Source: Membranipora membranacea
Lineage: Eukaryota; Bryozoa; Gymnolaemata; Cheilostomatida; Membraniporidae
Length of the DNA stretch: 64,000 nucleotides
Direction of reading: 5' to 3'
NCBI GenBank assembly: GCA_914767715.1
Contig: OU612071.1
Location: 21,263,681-21,327,680 of the forward strand
Under the pieces are notes generated by a model. The model was not told where the DNA came from and did not search any database. It saw only the letters and a list, made by a program, of their open reading frames with translations. Positions 1 to 11,192 of the stretch are shown here, in pieces. The number at the start of each line of letters is the position of its first letter. Position 1 is the first letter of the stretch. The position numbers were made by a program, and so were the translations under genes.

Positions 1-1489
1 ATACTCAACAAAATTCTCAAAGGGCTTGAAATGCTGCTGTGGCTAGGTTGCAGAGTTAGGCCTCTACGCACTATAATAAATATGGAGTCCAGCCAACTTT
101 CCATTTATAATGTAAGGTGGAATGAAACATGCCATTACAATCAGAATGTGCAGATCTATGAATAACCAAACTTTAAGCTGCAAATCACTTTCATCATTCC
201 TTGTGTTGTTTACAAATCACCATCATGATCATTTATTTTAAAAATTTACATTTCACCATCGACCATATAATTCTTAGTTAGAACACATTTAGCTTTCATT
301 CCTGAGTAAGCATGCAAACATGAGCAATATGGAACCCTTGTTGGCATGGCAAGTTCACAGGTTTGCAAAAATTGTATGATGCAATTATCACAAACCAAAA
401 TACTGTGGCTGATGTTTGAATTCAGAATTGCCTTCTTATAAGCATGACACAGATAACTCCAGAAATATACATACAGTAAGCAGACCAGAAATGCGTAAAC
501 AATTAGCATGTTCATTTTTATTGCAGCTCATTATATGGACTGTTTATTTAGGTTGATTTTGTCTGTAATACTTAATATATGCCACATTGAAGCTCATTTG
601 ATCAAGATGAAAATATAGAAATAGAAATATAAAATATAGTGTCAATGACGTGACCAACTAGCTGCATCGCCAGGTCATATTGTAGAACAGTCTTTCATAA
701 TAGGAACTGGGCAGGTGAACATTTGTACAAGAAACTCCTACACTATAGTCCACTTGCGGCAAGAAAATCTTCAACAGATTGGCACCCACCAATCGCTATA
801 CAACCCTATGAGAGTAGAAGATACTGCGGTATCACATATTGCAGATTGGCTTACCGAGGATCTACATCCATCAATCTGGATATCACCCTATGTGATCGGA
901 ATATACTAAGATATGACATATAGCTGATAACTGATGCAATGTGTCATTCATAGCAATTTGGCTCATAGTCTGTCAGCACTGAGTATTCTCTATCCAACCT
1001 CAGGAGTGGAAAATATTAAGTATCCAGTAGATTTGGATGACCAATCACTAATTTAATACCGCCTAAATAGTGGATGATAATGCACTGTCATATTATTATT
1101 ATATTTCCCCAGTCTTCGTACAACATGAGAGGTAACAAATATTTTTATATCGGATATATAAAAGATCAGCCCATTCTTCATTACCCAGAGTTATCACTCA
1201 CAAACAGGTGGAGTTACCATCACGTCTCCTTGATCTCATGCAAGATATGAAATGGAATTGCTGCGCACATATGATGTCAACGTAATTTACTTTGGTTGAA
1301 TCCTGGTTTTATAAAGTGTTTCCATCTCTTCTAACTGTGAAAGAGGAACAAAGAAGTCCCGGGTCTGTACACAGAGTTTGATAATACAGATTAAAGTGGT
1401 GCTTATTATATTCATTTATTTTATTATAACATTTTGTTGTCTCGATGTGAAGTTGTAATGAAACATTGTTATGTTTGTTGTTCTTTAAT
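1..1489. other. No recognised gene
   Basis: AT-rich, intron-like or intergenic sequence. Small open frames at 246-515 (minus) and 715-923 (plus) have no recognisable domain, no convincing splice context and overlap other frames, so they are not called. Nothing else is seen. Confidence 0.5.
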
Positions 1490-2210
1490 TGAAAGCTAGG
1501 GCTAGGTTTTACTAATTGGGGCCAAGTTTCATTCCATGGGGCCATGTTTAATATTTGGGGCCAAGATTTCATAATTGAGACCAAGTTTCATTCCATGGGG
1601 CCAAGTTTTATATGAGGGGCCAAGTTTTACTAATTGGGGCTAAGTTTCAGTACATGGGGCCAAGTTTCATATTTGGGGCCTAGTTTTACTAATTGGGGCC
1701 AGGTTTCAGTACTTGGGGCCAAGTTTTACTACTTGGGGCCAAGTTTCCTTGCATGGGGCTAAGTTTTACTAATTGGGGCCAAGTACTGAGGGCCAAGTTT
1801 TACTACTTGGGGCCAAGTTTCAGTATATGGGGCCAAGTTTCATATTTGGGGCCAAGGTTTACTAATTGGGGCCAAGTTTCAGTATATGGGGCCAATTTTG
1901 TAATTGAGGCGAATTTTCAGTACATGAGGCCAAGTTTTATATTTCGGACCAAGTTTCATTGCATTGGGCCAAGTTTCATATTTGGGGTCAAGTTTTGCTA
2001 ACCGGGGCTAAGCTTTACTAAATGGGGCCAAGTTTCATTGCATGGGGCCAAGTTTTACTAATTGGGGCCAAGTTTTACTAATTGGGGCCAAGTTTCAATA
2101 CATCGGGCTGAGTTATATATTTGGGACCAAGTTTGGCTCGGGCCAAGTTTGGCTCGGGCCAAGTTTGGCTCGGGCAAGTTTGGCTCGGGCCAAGTTGTCG
2201 CGGATTCAAG
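1490..2210. repeat. Degenerate 20-bp minisatellite (GGGGCCAAGTTT unit)
   Basis: More than thirty head-to-tail copies of a unit near GGGGCCAAGTTTYANTANTT, with a period of about 20 bp. Most copies differ at several sites, and a few are one or two bases longer or shorter. From about 2125 the array changes to four copies of a shorter unit, GGCTCGGGCCAAGTTT (16 bp). Because 20 is not a multiple of 3, the open frames across it (for example 1693-2001 plus) are artefacts of a repeat without stop codons and not genes. Confidence 0.9.
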
Positions 2211-2896
2211 TTGTCACACATGGTGTGGTACATCTCAGCTGTTCAGATTGTTTTTTAAAAGATTCCTACTGTTGAAAAGGGATTAATTGGGACTGATAAT
2301 AATACAAAGTCAGTAGGGTAAGGTCAATAGGTCAGTAAGGTAGGGTCGGTAATAGGGATATTTGTTTATGCTTTAAGATCCAAATTTTTACTTACAATAA
2401 ACTATGCTGCATATATTACATGATTTTCTATCACTACACAAGGACAGCGACTATTTCTTTTTGTTGTTTCTGAACCTTCTAAGCCACTACAATCCCTTCC
2501 CTTTAGGTAGGGCTGACAATGACTAGTACAGATTCTTCAAAAGACATTTTGATGCAGGTAGGCACAACTACAAACAGGTACATGTACTTGTCATGGGGTT
2601 TCGATGCAGGTGGTTTTCCTAACAGCCGAAAACGTTGGAGGCCGCCAACCCACACAAAAATGTCACTTTCAATGAGTTTGTAATGGGAGAGTTATCAGTG
2701 CTATTCATTTTTTGGAATTACTGCAATACGTTTCCAGTCTTCTATCATATCGTTTATTTATTTACATATATATTGTCATATTATGTATTTATTATATTAT
2801 ATATATTTGTGAATAGGATTTTGATGTATTTGCACATTATTATTATATCATATATTTATCATAATATTATAATAAATTTGTGAAAAGCATCTTGAT
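2211..2896. other. No recognised gene
   Basis: Short run of AGTAGGGTAAGGTCAATAGG-like repeats at 2305-2350, then a very AT-rich stretch at 2750-2885. The open frame at 2635-2883 is a low-complexity hydrophobic translation of that AT-rich stretch and is not called. Confidence 0.5.
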
Positions 2897-2898
2897 GG

Positions 2899-3120
2899 AG
2901 TAGGAGGTAGCTCAGTTGGTTAGAGCGCCTGCCCTCTAACGCGCAGGCGTCGGAGGTCCTGGGTTGGAATCCCGCTGCGGTCTACTGACTACTGGGCTCA
3001 TATGACGCCCCAGGTGTGCTCCGATATGCCTGGAAATTAAGAGCAACTTGGCGCCGAATACGGCGGCCGCGCCCTTAAGGCACTGATATCTCTCAGTCCT
3101 CTGATGGAGACAACACTTGC
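2899..3120 (+). mobile_element. tRNA-derived SINE
   Basis: A tRNA-like head carries an internal RNA polymerase III promoter: A box at 2906-2919 (GGTAGCTCAGTTGG) and B box at 2962-2972 (GGTTGGAATCC). The anticodon arm (GCCTGC/GCAGGC around 2929-2950) has an oversized loop and the acceptor stem does not close, so this is not a working tRNA gene. It is followed by about 130 bp of more GC-rich, non-tRNA body, as in SINEs. Its end is uncertain. It lies just upstream of the first DUF229 exon. Confidence 0.65.
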
Positions 3121-3194
3121 GATTTTAACCCATTTTTCTTAACTCAATTAATACAAATCAGCACCTCGAATAATGATAGCTTGCTTACTTGTAG

Positions 3195-3361
3195 GCACCT
3201 TTAAGAACACACTGCTGATATTCGGTAGCGACCACGGAGCTCGATTCGGCGCATTTAGGGGAACTTCGCTCGGCAGGATGGAGGAAAGGCTTCCACTACA
3301 GCTGCTGGTTTTTCCCGAGTGGTTCAAAAATGAATATAAGGAGATCTATGAAATGTTACAG
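3195..3361 (+). CDS. DUF229 (alkaline-phosphatase-fold) protein, internal exon
   Basis: The translation contains NTLLIFGSDHGARFGAFRG and continues to an EERLP block followed by FPEWFKNEY. This is the metal-site SDHG motif and following helix of the DUF229 family (PF02995, alkaline phosphatase/sulfatase superfamily), found mainly in invertebrates and thought to act as secreted or membrane phosphatase/sulfatase-like enzymes; their substrates are unknown. The acceptor is ...TTACTTGTAG and the donor is CAG|GTGATT after a whole codon (phase 0). Neither strand nor frame is in doubt. Upstream exons with the nucleophile site were not found, so the N-terminal part is missing or outside the window. This exon is intact, but the third exon of the same gene is broken. 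Confidence 0.78.
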
Positions 3362-3721
3362 GTGATTTTTCTTGCTAACCTATTATATCAGTGTAAGACC
3401 TCGGCGGGAAACCGTTAGGGTTTCTCTATCATGCTCTTACTCTAGTAAAGTATTTCTCTGTCATTACCTGGTGAGTGTGGGTAATAAGTGGGATGGATCT
3501 GTAAGTAGTACAACCATGGAAATGGACAGGTTTGAGAATGGATTTTCCTCTGAATTCTGTTTAGAAAATATACATTCTACAGCCTACAGCTCTCAGTGAG
3601 AAATCATAAGTATAAGTGTAGCACATGAGCAATATCTTATGAGCAGCTTTTTTTGGATTTGAGCCCATCACATCTCTTTGTAAGAGTCCACTTCGCTTAT
3701 TGATTTGTTATTGGTTTGTAG

Positions 3722-3842
3722 TACAATGCTGAGAATGCGTCAATAACTCCATTCGATATGTACAGAACTTTAAGGTACGTACTTGATCAGAAGAAAGTTC
3801 CAATGATCCACAAACGCTCCGTCAATGAAACTTTATTGCGAA
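3722..3842 (+). CDS. DUF229 protein, next exon
   Basis: The acceptor GGTTTGTAG is followed in phase 0 by YNAENASITPFDMYRTLRYV. The PFDxYxTL motif is the segment that follows the SDHG region in DUF229 proteins. The frame continues through LDQKKVPMIHKRSVNETLLR to a strong donor, GTAAGT, at 3843, leaving phase 1. The intron between this and the previous exon is about 360 bp. The two exons join in frame and in the family's order, which is the main reason to believe the gene model. Confidence 0.75.
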
Positions 3843-4158
3843 GTAAGTACGGAGTGAAACTCAATAGAGTGTACCATAATGCATTTTTCTGGGATTGCCG
3901 GAGACGTAAGGTGATTGCCAGCTTTCAAAAGATATTTGTAAATATGCCTCATAACAACATTAGACTTACGTAGCCAATGTGTTGGCTCTGATCTGAAACC
4001 CGACCCCGACCCAACCAATCAGAACAAACACACATTGGCTAGCTTGACAGCCTGTCATATATTTCTTTGGTTGGTAGATATTGGTTTCACTTGAAAGTGA
4101 CAGGCTGTTGGTGTTATTTGATTCCTTTAAATATTTCAGAAATATAATACATTACAAG

Positions 4159-4310
4159 ATAATCCTTTGGCACACCTCCTGCTCCTATCCCTGCTACAAA
4201 CTTCTTATTCACTTACGGGGTTGAGCTTGTTCGAAGAGATTCCAATGTCACGGACATGCTAGGACACTGGATTCCACCAAACTTTTGTATATGTGATGTT
4301 CTGAAAAAGA
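4159..4310 (+). pseudogene. DUF229 protein, broken downstream exon
   Basis: If the acceptor is ATTACAAG at 4151-4158, phase 1 is kept and the translation reaches GLSLFEEIPMSRTC, the conserved block that follows the PFD segment in DUF229 proteins. The next codon is TAG (4260-4262), where relatives usually have an acidic or polar residue. After DTG the homologous residues IPPNFCIC continue only in a different frame, which implies loss of one base near 4272. A nonsense codon plus a frame slip within 20 codons suggests the gene is decayed, or that this copy is a fragment. A sequencing error could explain one lesion but is unlikely to explain both. Confidence 0.6.
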
Positions 4311-5382
4311 TTATCTGTCTCCATCCCCTGGCGCTTTGTTGCTACAATTTCTGTTGGGTGGTTATTGCTGAGATTCTGGAACTACGGTAGACCTATCGAG
4401 ACATTATGATTCCAGCCTAATTGTAGATAATAGCGGTTGCAGTGGGAGGATGTGTGTAAAAGTATATTTTTTCATAGGAAGGGAGTCCCAGCAGGGACCC
4501 TGACCCAATAGGCTTGTAATAAATTGTCTTCCCTCTTTGAGGGAATGGGCAACTCCAAAGAACAATAGATTATGGCCAATAGAATTTCCACTTGTATAGT
4601 CATCATTTGTTGCAATGATGTCTAATCAAAGACTCACAGAGTTCATTGCGGATGTTGTGTCAGTGATGGGAACATACTGGAAATTGTTCTGTAACAAGTT
4701 CTACTAATTTCACCAAAGAAATGATTACTGTCCTATTCTTAGTTTGAGATAAGCAGCTTGTTTGTGCCACTGAACTACCAGCCCAATGACTACTTGACTA
4801 GTAAGTAAACTAATTGTGACCAGATTTGTATTGAAAGGCTCTTCTTGCCTTCATCTTCTCAATCTCATATTCCCATTCATTGTTGCTATATATTATATAT
4901 TTATATATATATTCAAATACTGGGGGTTATGAATACACTTGTAGATACTTATCTACTATTAGTAACGACCCGGTTTTTTTTTAGAAGCTTCTGATTCTGA
5001 CATCTGTATGTAGCTATAGCTATAGCTCTCCTCAAGGATCCGTGTAGTACGGTGTCATCAGCAGAAAAGAGGAAGATTACTGCACCAGGAAGAGTAAGTC
5101 ACATGCCTAGCAGTGTATAGCCTTTGGTATCTGCTAGACTTCTAATTATGTTAACATTTAATGGATCTGAGTTAGATACAAGGTTGTGCTATGCTAGGGG
5201 TGTCCTATACAAAAGGGTGTGCTGCTAACACATTTGACGGAAGGCTATATTGTAACCAACCAATAGCGGGCACGTATACTCGAAACACTGAACGCGATGA
5301 TTGATCATGCTAGTTGGTGTTTATAGTAAAAGCATACTTATTTGACAATTAGGCTGTATGCTTTCGATATTAAGAGTCGGTT
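4311..5382. other. No recognised gene
   Basis: Contains an AT dinucleotide-like stretch at 4885-4915 and short TAGCTA repeats near 5010. A possible acceptor after a T run (4975-4984) and a possible donor at 5094 could bound an exon, but no domain is recognisable. Confidence 0.4.
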
Positions 5383-5736
5383 GTCTAGATCAGGGGTGCC
5401 CAACCTCTTCATTGAGGGGGCCGCATCCACATATTGTAATGTCCTTGGGGGCCCGAAACCTCGCCATAAATCAAACATTCATAATGGGTGTGCAGTAATT
5501 TCATCTCTGCAGTGGGGGATTTATTTATCGGAGCTCACTCAAATGCAATGGTTGGGGAATTCCAAAATACTGTGCCTAGAAGTAGAGCGTTCTTTATTAT
5601 TGGACAAATGAAGAATGTAATAAATATAGGGGTGAAAATTGTTTTCATGACTAAGCGATTTTCTCAGACGGTTAGGGGGCCGCATAAAATTGGGTCAGCG
5701 GCCTAGGGCCACTCGATGGGCAGCCCTGGTCTAGAT
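5383..5736. mobile_element. hAT-superfamily MITE with 8-bp TSD
   Basis: The element proper is 5391-5728 (338 bp). It begins CAGGGGTGCCCAAC and ends GATGGGCAGCCCTG, imperfect terminal inverted repeats of the Charlie/hAT type. It is flanked on both sides by GTCTAGAT (5383-5390 and 5729-5736), an exact 8-bp target-site duplication, which is diagnostic of hAT transposition. Subterminal GGGGGCCGCAT repeats near both ends are typical transposase-binding repeats. No transposase is encoded; the open frame across it is incidental. Confidence 0.92.
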
Positions 5737-5765
5737 AGTTGTTGGGATGCTAGCTCATCCTGCAT

Positions 5766-5839
5766 ACTTTGGCAATGTTTGACTGCCCCCCTTTGGCAAT
5801 GTTTGACTAGGGGGGGGGGCAGTCAAACATTTCCAAAGT
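5766..5839. repeat. Short inverted repeat with internal direct repeat
   Basis: The left arm 5766-5791 (ACTTTGGCAATGTTTGACTG then six C) pairs with the right arm 5811-5839 (ten G then CAGTCAAACATTTCCAAAGT). The loop repeats the left-arm text CTTTGGCAATGTTTGACT once more in direct orientation. It could form a hairpin of about 26 bp. Confidence 0.85.
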
Positions 5840-8800
5840 CCCAGGTTTTGGAGTAGACCTGTGACCCATACAGAACTGAACTTATTCTGTAATGAACCTT
5901 TTTTGCTCCAGAACTTAGTTTGAATCTAAAGCGACATCTCCCCACTGAAGGTAAGAGTCCTCCAATGATATATCGGCTGAAACTGACGTTGATCTGTGGT
6001 TTGTGTTCTTCCTTAGCTCACCTGATTATACGTGTTTACCAAACTTCCATATATGAAGATTCATCCAAGCAAAGAGATCAACCAGCTTAACCATGTATAA
6101 ATTGTTTGAAATTGTAAGCTTTCACTTTTCACAGCTTGTAATCAAACCATGTCAATTTCCATATAAGGCATTTAGGGAAAGGGGTTGAAAATTTCGATCT
6201 CTGACGAAAAACTGAGACTAGCTAGCTATAAGTGAATATCCAATATCTTACTACATACCACTACGCTTTGACTGCCACAGCGGTTGTTTCACATATTTCT
6301 ACGCCGGAGCCTTATTATGACGGGACACGGGTAAACCAAGTCGTTGGTTTTTAGCGAAAAACTAGGATGTGATAGGACCAAAAAGTATAACTCCCACCTA
6401 AATCTTTGTGTAAAGAACAGAAAATAGTTTAAGTTTCCTTCCATATGCAACCTACGGCACTAATTTATTTACGGGCAATTTCTCAAGGCAAAACGTTTCT
6501 CACAAAAAAATTGCAACCAAAGTATGTGGCAGGTAGGTGGTTGCAGGTAGGAAACCTTCGTCTTAGTTTCCCCCCTAAAGCTGCTAATGTGAAATTATGT
6601 TTATAGGTCCTTATCACAGCTGAGGATTGAATTCTCATGCATAGTTTCAATCTATATTGATTGTTAGACAATTGCGGCCGAGCAGAAGTATTTACACCAG
6701 GTAAACAAGAGGTTAGTGTGATGTGACAGTTGACTGGATCAGAAGCTATCATGATTCAAGTCGAAGAGTTGGTCTGTACTGGTGGCACATCAGAACCCTT
6801 CAGAGGAACCAGCTGCTTATTAGTTTATTTTGGTCCTCATTTAACACCGCAGTATTTGAGGTCCTTTAAAACATACCTCACACCTTGTACATGAACCTGA
6901 CAACAGATTTCTGAATGGAAATTCCGTTTTTAGACAACATTAGTGTGTAAAATTTACTCCATATTGGTTAAAATTACGGCTGTGAGGGCACATGGATTTC
7001 ACAAGAGTGGTATTGAACTTAGCTCATTATAGCCAAGTCATTCACTAAGAAAACAAAGATTGCCCAAATAGTAGCTCCGCGTGCCAGCCTAACAGCTATC
7101 AACCGGATATTGTCGATAAGGGGTACACCATTAAATTAGGTTGATGTTAACTGTTCAACTTTGCTTTACTTTTATTTTAGTACTTGCTGCTTCAACATTA
7201 TACATACTTGCAAATACCCCGGTACCTAAGTAAAAAATGGTATTATTTCAACCCCATAACATGCCAATGCAAAACTGGATGTTGTATAATAAGCTATAAT
7301 TGCAACAACCAAATCATATCATCAACCAATTAGTTGTTTTGTACATCATAGGGAAGTTCTCAACACCACAATCACAGAAAACTTACTTTCATTTGCGTCC
7401 CATCATATGATGCAATGTAACCGCTATCATGGATCCTGGAGATTCAATCTTGTTTTCATAATAACCTCAGAACTGTTGGTGATAAAATCATGGTTTTTTC
7501 CAGCATTCACATCCACTCTAGAATTTTTTAAAAACAGGACATCATAACTTTATTTTAGTGATGGTGGGAAGAGCTGTAACTGCAACTGACCTTTTAAAGT
7601 ATTGAAACCTGGTCTTACCAATATGGCACGGCGTAACCGGCTATGTTTATGCATCTGATAAAGCACCCTGGTGTTAAGAGGAAGTTATCCCAATGCCTAA
7701 ACATGATCGAGCACATCTTGTTGGTTAAAAAAAATTATTATTATTTACTTTTTACGCCAAAAATGATGAAAATCAAGTTAATTATCTTCCCTTAGTAGTT
7801 ACCTTTCTTTTCGTCCGCTCAAAAAGGGTGCATATGGTCACATGAACTCTGATGGAGGGGAAAACGTAGGGTGGCTCAACGTACCCCATGGCTCAACAAA
7901 CCCCGCCTTCCCCTAACCAAATATTTATTTTACTCGATATATAAATCATATAATGCCAATCATTCATTATTGCAGACTATGTGAACTCTGAAATCAGGAT
8001 GCTACAAGAGGTTTACCAATGGGTTTGTGTGAGCTGATTATCTTCCTCCATTCTCCACACAATTTGATGGTAGGTGAAACTTTCGACAAAGTTATTATAC
8101 ATTATTTAGACTTGACTTGTATTAAAGCAACAGGTACTGTGGTAACTATGTATATAACTTATACGAGTCATTAAATTTGATAGGCTTGTAGGATATAAGA
8201 AAATCTAGCAAGTATATGGAATTGTCCCGCTAATGTCTGAGGGGAGATAAAAGTCACTCAGGATCACCCCTGGGATTCCTACCTATATTCTCATTGGATG
8301 ATCAATAGGCTTTCAATGACCAGTAATACATCTATGGAGGTGGTTATGAGTTCTAGGATGATGATGTTTACCACTTTAAAATCACATGAATAGGATGGAT
8401 ACCCTTTGAGATATTATGTGGAAAAACGCTCGGTAAACTATAGAATTGCAGAACTTTGACTGGCAATAATAAGTGAGAGAATATGTATAAATTACACTGA
8501 TATGATGTTTCACAATCTGGAAGAGGAGAGTGCCACACTTGTGCTGGAAGTGTGCGAAAGACACCAGGCTACTTTTTTTTACAAAAATTAGCAAAAATAA
8601 ACTTTCCGGGTGACCATGGTCATTATTTACATATAAATATAAATATAATTTTTATTTCAATGTGCATATTTCAGTGGTCCTACATCTGATGATCACCATT
8701 TTTAGAACTGGAAGTCCTGTATTCTTGGTTGCATCCACAGACGAATCAAGCACAGATGATGATTGATATGTTGAACCTGCCTCCAGCTTCCATTTGGAGC

Positions 8801-9015
8801 ATATTTATGGAATCTAACGGCCATCCTTGGATCTTTGTCATATCCCCTATGAGATTCCTGAAGAAGTTGAAGAAAGGTATGGATGAACCACATCTGACAT
8901 GTAGGAAATTGTTATCGAATTTGTAAGTTCATGACTGCATGAGATTATCTTATACTACCCGGGCTGTTTGCGAAACATTAGGTAGAAAGACATAGCATTG
9001 TTCTTGTATTCCTTG
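5840..9015. other. No recognised gene
   Basis: A long AT-rich stretch without convincing coding sequence. A 38-base block at 5914-5951 sits between a CTCCAG acceptor and a GTAAGA donor and could be a small exon. Open frames at 6483-6752 (minus), 8382-8594 (minus) and 8702-8926 (both strands) have no recognisable domain. Confidence 0.4.
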
Positions 9016-9018
9016 CAG

Positions 9019-9157
9019 GGAGCTGCCAAGGCCAATTATTGCAGACATACCTGTGTCATTTGATAACAAAGTGTTTGAAGTCGTCATTGGAGGCTCCAGG
9101 AAAGGGGGGAACCTTCTAGTTCGCTCAACATGATTCGCCTACTCAGTAAAAAGGTGA
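9019..9157 (+). pseudogene. FLYWCH-type zinc finger fragment
   Basis: After a CCTTGCAG acceptor the frame reads through IPVSFDNKVFEVVIGGSRKG to NLLVRST, then TGA (9131-9133), then FAYSVKR and a second TGA. The pattern FE-V-GG-(K/R)GG-LLV-S-G(F/Y)-Y-VKR is the start of a FLYWCH zinc finger, a domain often found in transposon-derived DNA-binding proteins. The first TGA falls where the family has glycine (GGA to TGA), so the reading frame continues beyond a point mutation. The Trp-Cys half and the terminal His are not seen. Family assignment rests on pattern only. Confidence 0.42.
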
Positions 9158-10774
9158 ACATCTCGTTCTGGTAGACACTGCCTTGTTTCTTTACAGGCAA
9201 AGATCCAGGGGGTCATGCAACCTCTTGTTGGAGCGGGAGATATTGCTGACCAGCTGTCCTAGTCGAGGTTTAGCTAGATTCTCATAACGTCAAACTGGAG
9301 AACATGGCGATATCTATTAATAGATATGAGCAGAAATGAAACCAATCCCATCCTAATAGCCTCAACTTTCAGGTAGGCAACAATTTCAAAATAATGTTAG
9401 TATAAATCTAATAGTTGATCTCTGAAACATGTTTTAAACAATCCTACAGAGCTTTTTTCCATTTTTGTTCATGTCTTCTTTTAAGGCCAATATTTACACT
9501 GAATTTCGCCACATGTCATATTGTCTGTGATATGTAATAAATCAATCAATCAATACAATTGAAGAAAAGATTAGGATTTCGCATCTATCATGATCACATA
9601 CCTGAACACTTCCTGAAATATGACAGTGGTTTGCAGTCGGCATCTTTAAATTGGCCAACAGCTTTTGATGAATTTTGGAAGAAACCTACCCTAATTTTAC
9701 ATTATTAATTCTTTATGTACAGTGTAATATGGAACTTGGCCCGACCATCTTGGCTACTCTAGCAACCATTCCAGACCTAAGTTAGACTTTGAGAACAGTG
9801 TATGGTAGCCAGCAGCTGATTTAAGACCGTTTCAATACCAATACCGGCATTTATATAAACTATATAGTACTAAGGTTAGTATATGTATCTGATAACGTCT
9901 ACATCAAATGTCGCTTTAGTGAAAATGAGGACGATATTTGATTGGGATTCTCCTTCTTTATACTACTCAAGTTACACTGCATTGTTCACCATATTGGCAT
10001 TTGTAATATTGGATTTTTTGTCTGATATCTTGGTTGTAAGTAACTTCTCTATGCTGTACCAATTCATGAACCTAAAACCCCAATTTCGATCACAAACCCC
10101 AATTGTTGAACTACAAATCCCGATTTTGTGACAAACCCAAATTTTCTCTATTTAGATGGAGTCAATCAATCATTCACCTGTTCTCTGTTACTACAACGTC
10201 TCCGTGCAGTGTAGGTTAGTACGAGGGCAGATCGATCGATGGACTGATTGAAGGATATACCTGAATCTCAATATCAGTGAGAAGTACATGGGCATACAAA
10301 ATCCATAGGAATAGAATAGGTTTCATGTAGTGATGTAAATGAGCTGCATGGTCATGTATAGTGATGTAAAATAATATTAAAAACTAGTTGCTTAATTCAT
10401 TTTGTAGTGTCTCAACTGTATGTTAATAATCTCATAAATGTCTGAAATACCCACTTTGCATCTGTGGTCACAGCTACCAAAAAACTTTGGGTGCCAATTG
10501 AATCATTTTAATTCATTGTGAGATCATCACTGAGGTTGAAATAAATTATTGTGATGTTCATGTCTTCTTTGTTTGACTTCTTCTCCGATGCAATGTGAGT
10601 CATTCCTTAGTCCATTATATGCTTTTTTTGGATTGTATAATCAAATATTCATTTTATTCAATATATGAGTCATAACCTGCTGATATTCATTATTGCAGGC
10701 CATTTGAGCTGTGAAATAAAGAGATACAGAGATACAACCACCAAGAGAATTTCCCAAGATGGTATGTAAAATTT
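9158..10774. other. No recognised gene
   Basis: Has a CAAT microsatellite at 9540-9557 preceded by AATAAATC, resembling a LINE tail. A run of degenerate AACCCCAATTT-like repeats (10072-10145) resembles those at 61.7-62.1 kb. The open frame at 9883-10131 is not recognisable. Confidence 0.4.
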
Positions 10775-11192
10775 TTACCCAGGCTATTGAAAGTTCAAGT
10801 AAAAGCTCTAAAATTGAAAGCGGTAAATCACCAAGAAAAGCCTTCCAAAAAGATGGATGACACCTGAGCTGTTTCATTTGACTAAAAAGTGCACTGAACT
10901 GCATGACAAAGCAAAACATCTGCAATTTTGTAACAACACATATCAAAGAAGACAAGCGCAGTTATTTTAAATTTCAGTTTTCACGATGCAAGAACAACCA
11001 AAATGAATAATGGCGTTTTCTCAAAAGTCTACATAATAAAAACTAAAAAGCAGAGACTAGTTGTACCGCTCTTAAAGATGACCACCGAAAAGTAATTGAT
11101 GATCCAAAAGCATTATTCAGAAATATTTAATAACTTTTTCACAAATATTTGTACGAACTTGTCAATGGCACTACCTGCTTCGAAAACAGATT
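10775..11192 (+). pseudogene. Decayed LINE ORF2 fragment (endonuclease-RT linker)
   Basis: One frame reads RWMTPELFHLTKKCTELHDK, the hallmark linker that follows the endonuclease in Jockey/CR1-like ORF2 proteins. In a shifted frame the sequence continues with a FNNFFTNI-like block and TNLSMALPASKTDFK, which lies just before the reverse transcriptase domain. There are several stops and frameshifts. The fragment stops exactly at the TTAA (11193) of the piggyBac-like MITE and is not resumed on its other side, so no reverse transcriptase is present. Confidence 0.62.

Noticed and set aside
246-515. Minus-strand 89-codon frame
   Set aside because: Cys/Tyr/Leu-rich translation without domain, splice support or neighbouring exons.
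1693-2286. Plus-strand repeat proteins across the minisatellite
   Set aside because: Open only because the 20-bp unit lacks stops; there is no start context, no splice sites, and several frames are equally open.
2899-2980. Functional tRNA gene
   Set aside because: A and B boxes are good, but the anticodon loop is oversized and the acceptor stem does not close, and a non-tRNA body follows; a SINE fits better.
8702-8926. Frames open on both strands upstream of the FLYWCH remnant
   Set aside because: Neither strand gives a recognisable domain. The plus frame follows an acceptor-like TTTTTAG but lacks a donor that joins it in phase to 9019.
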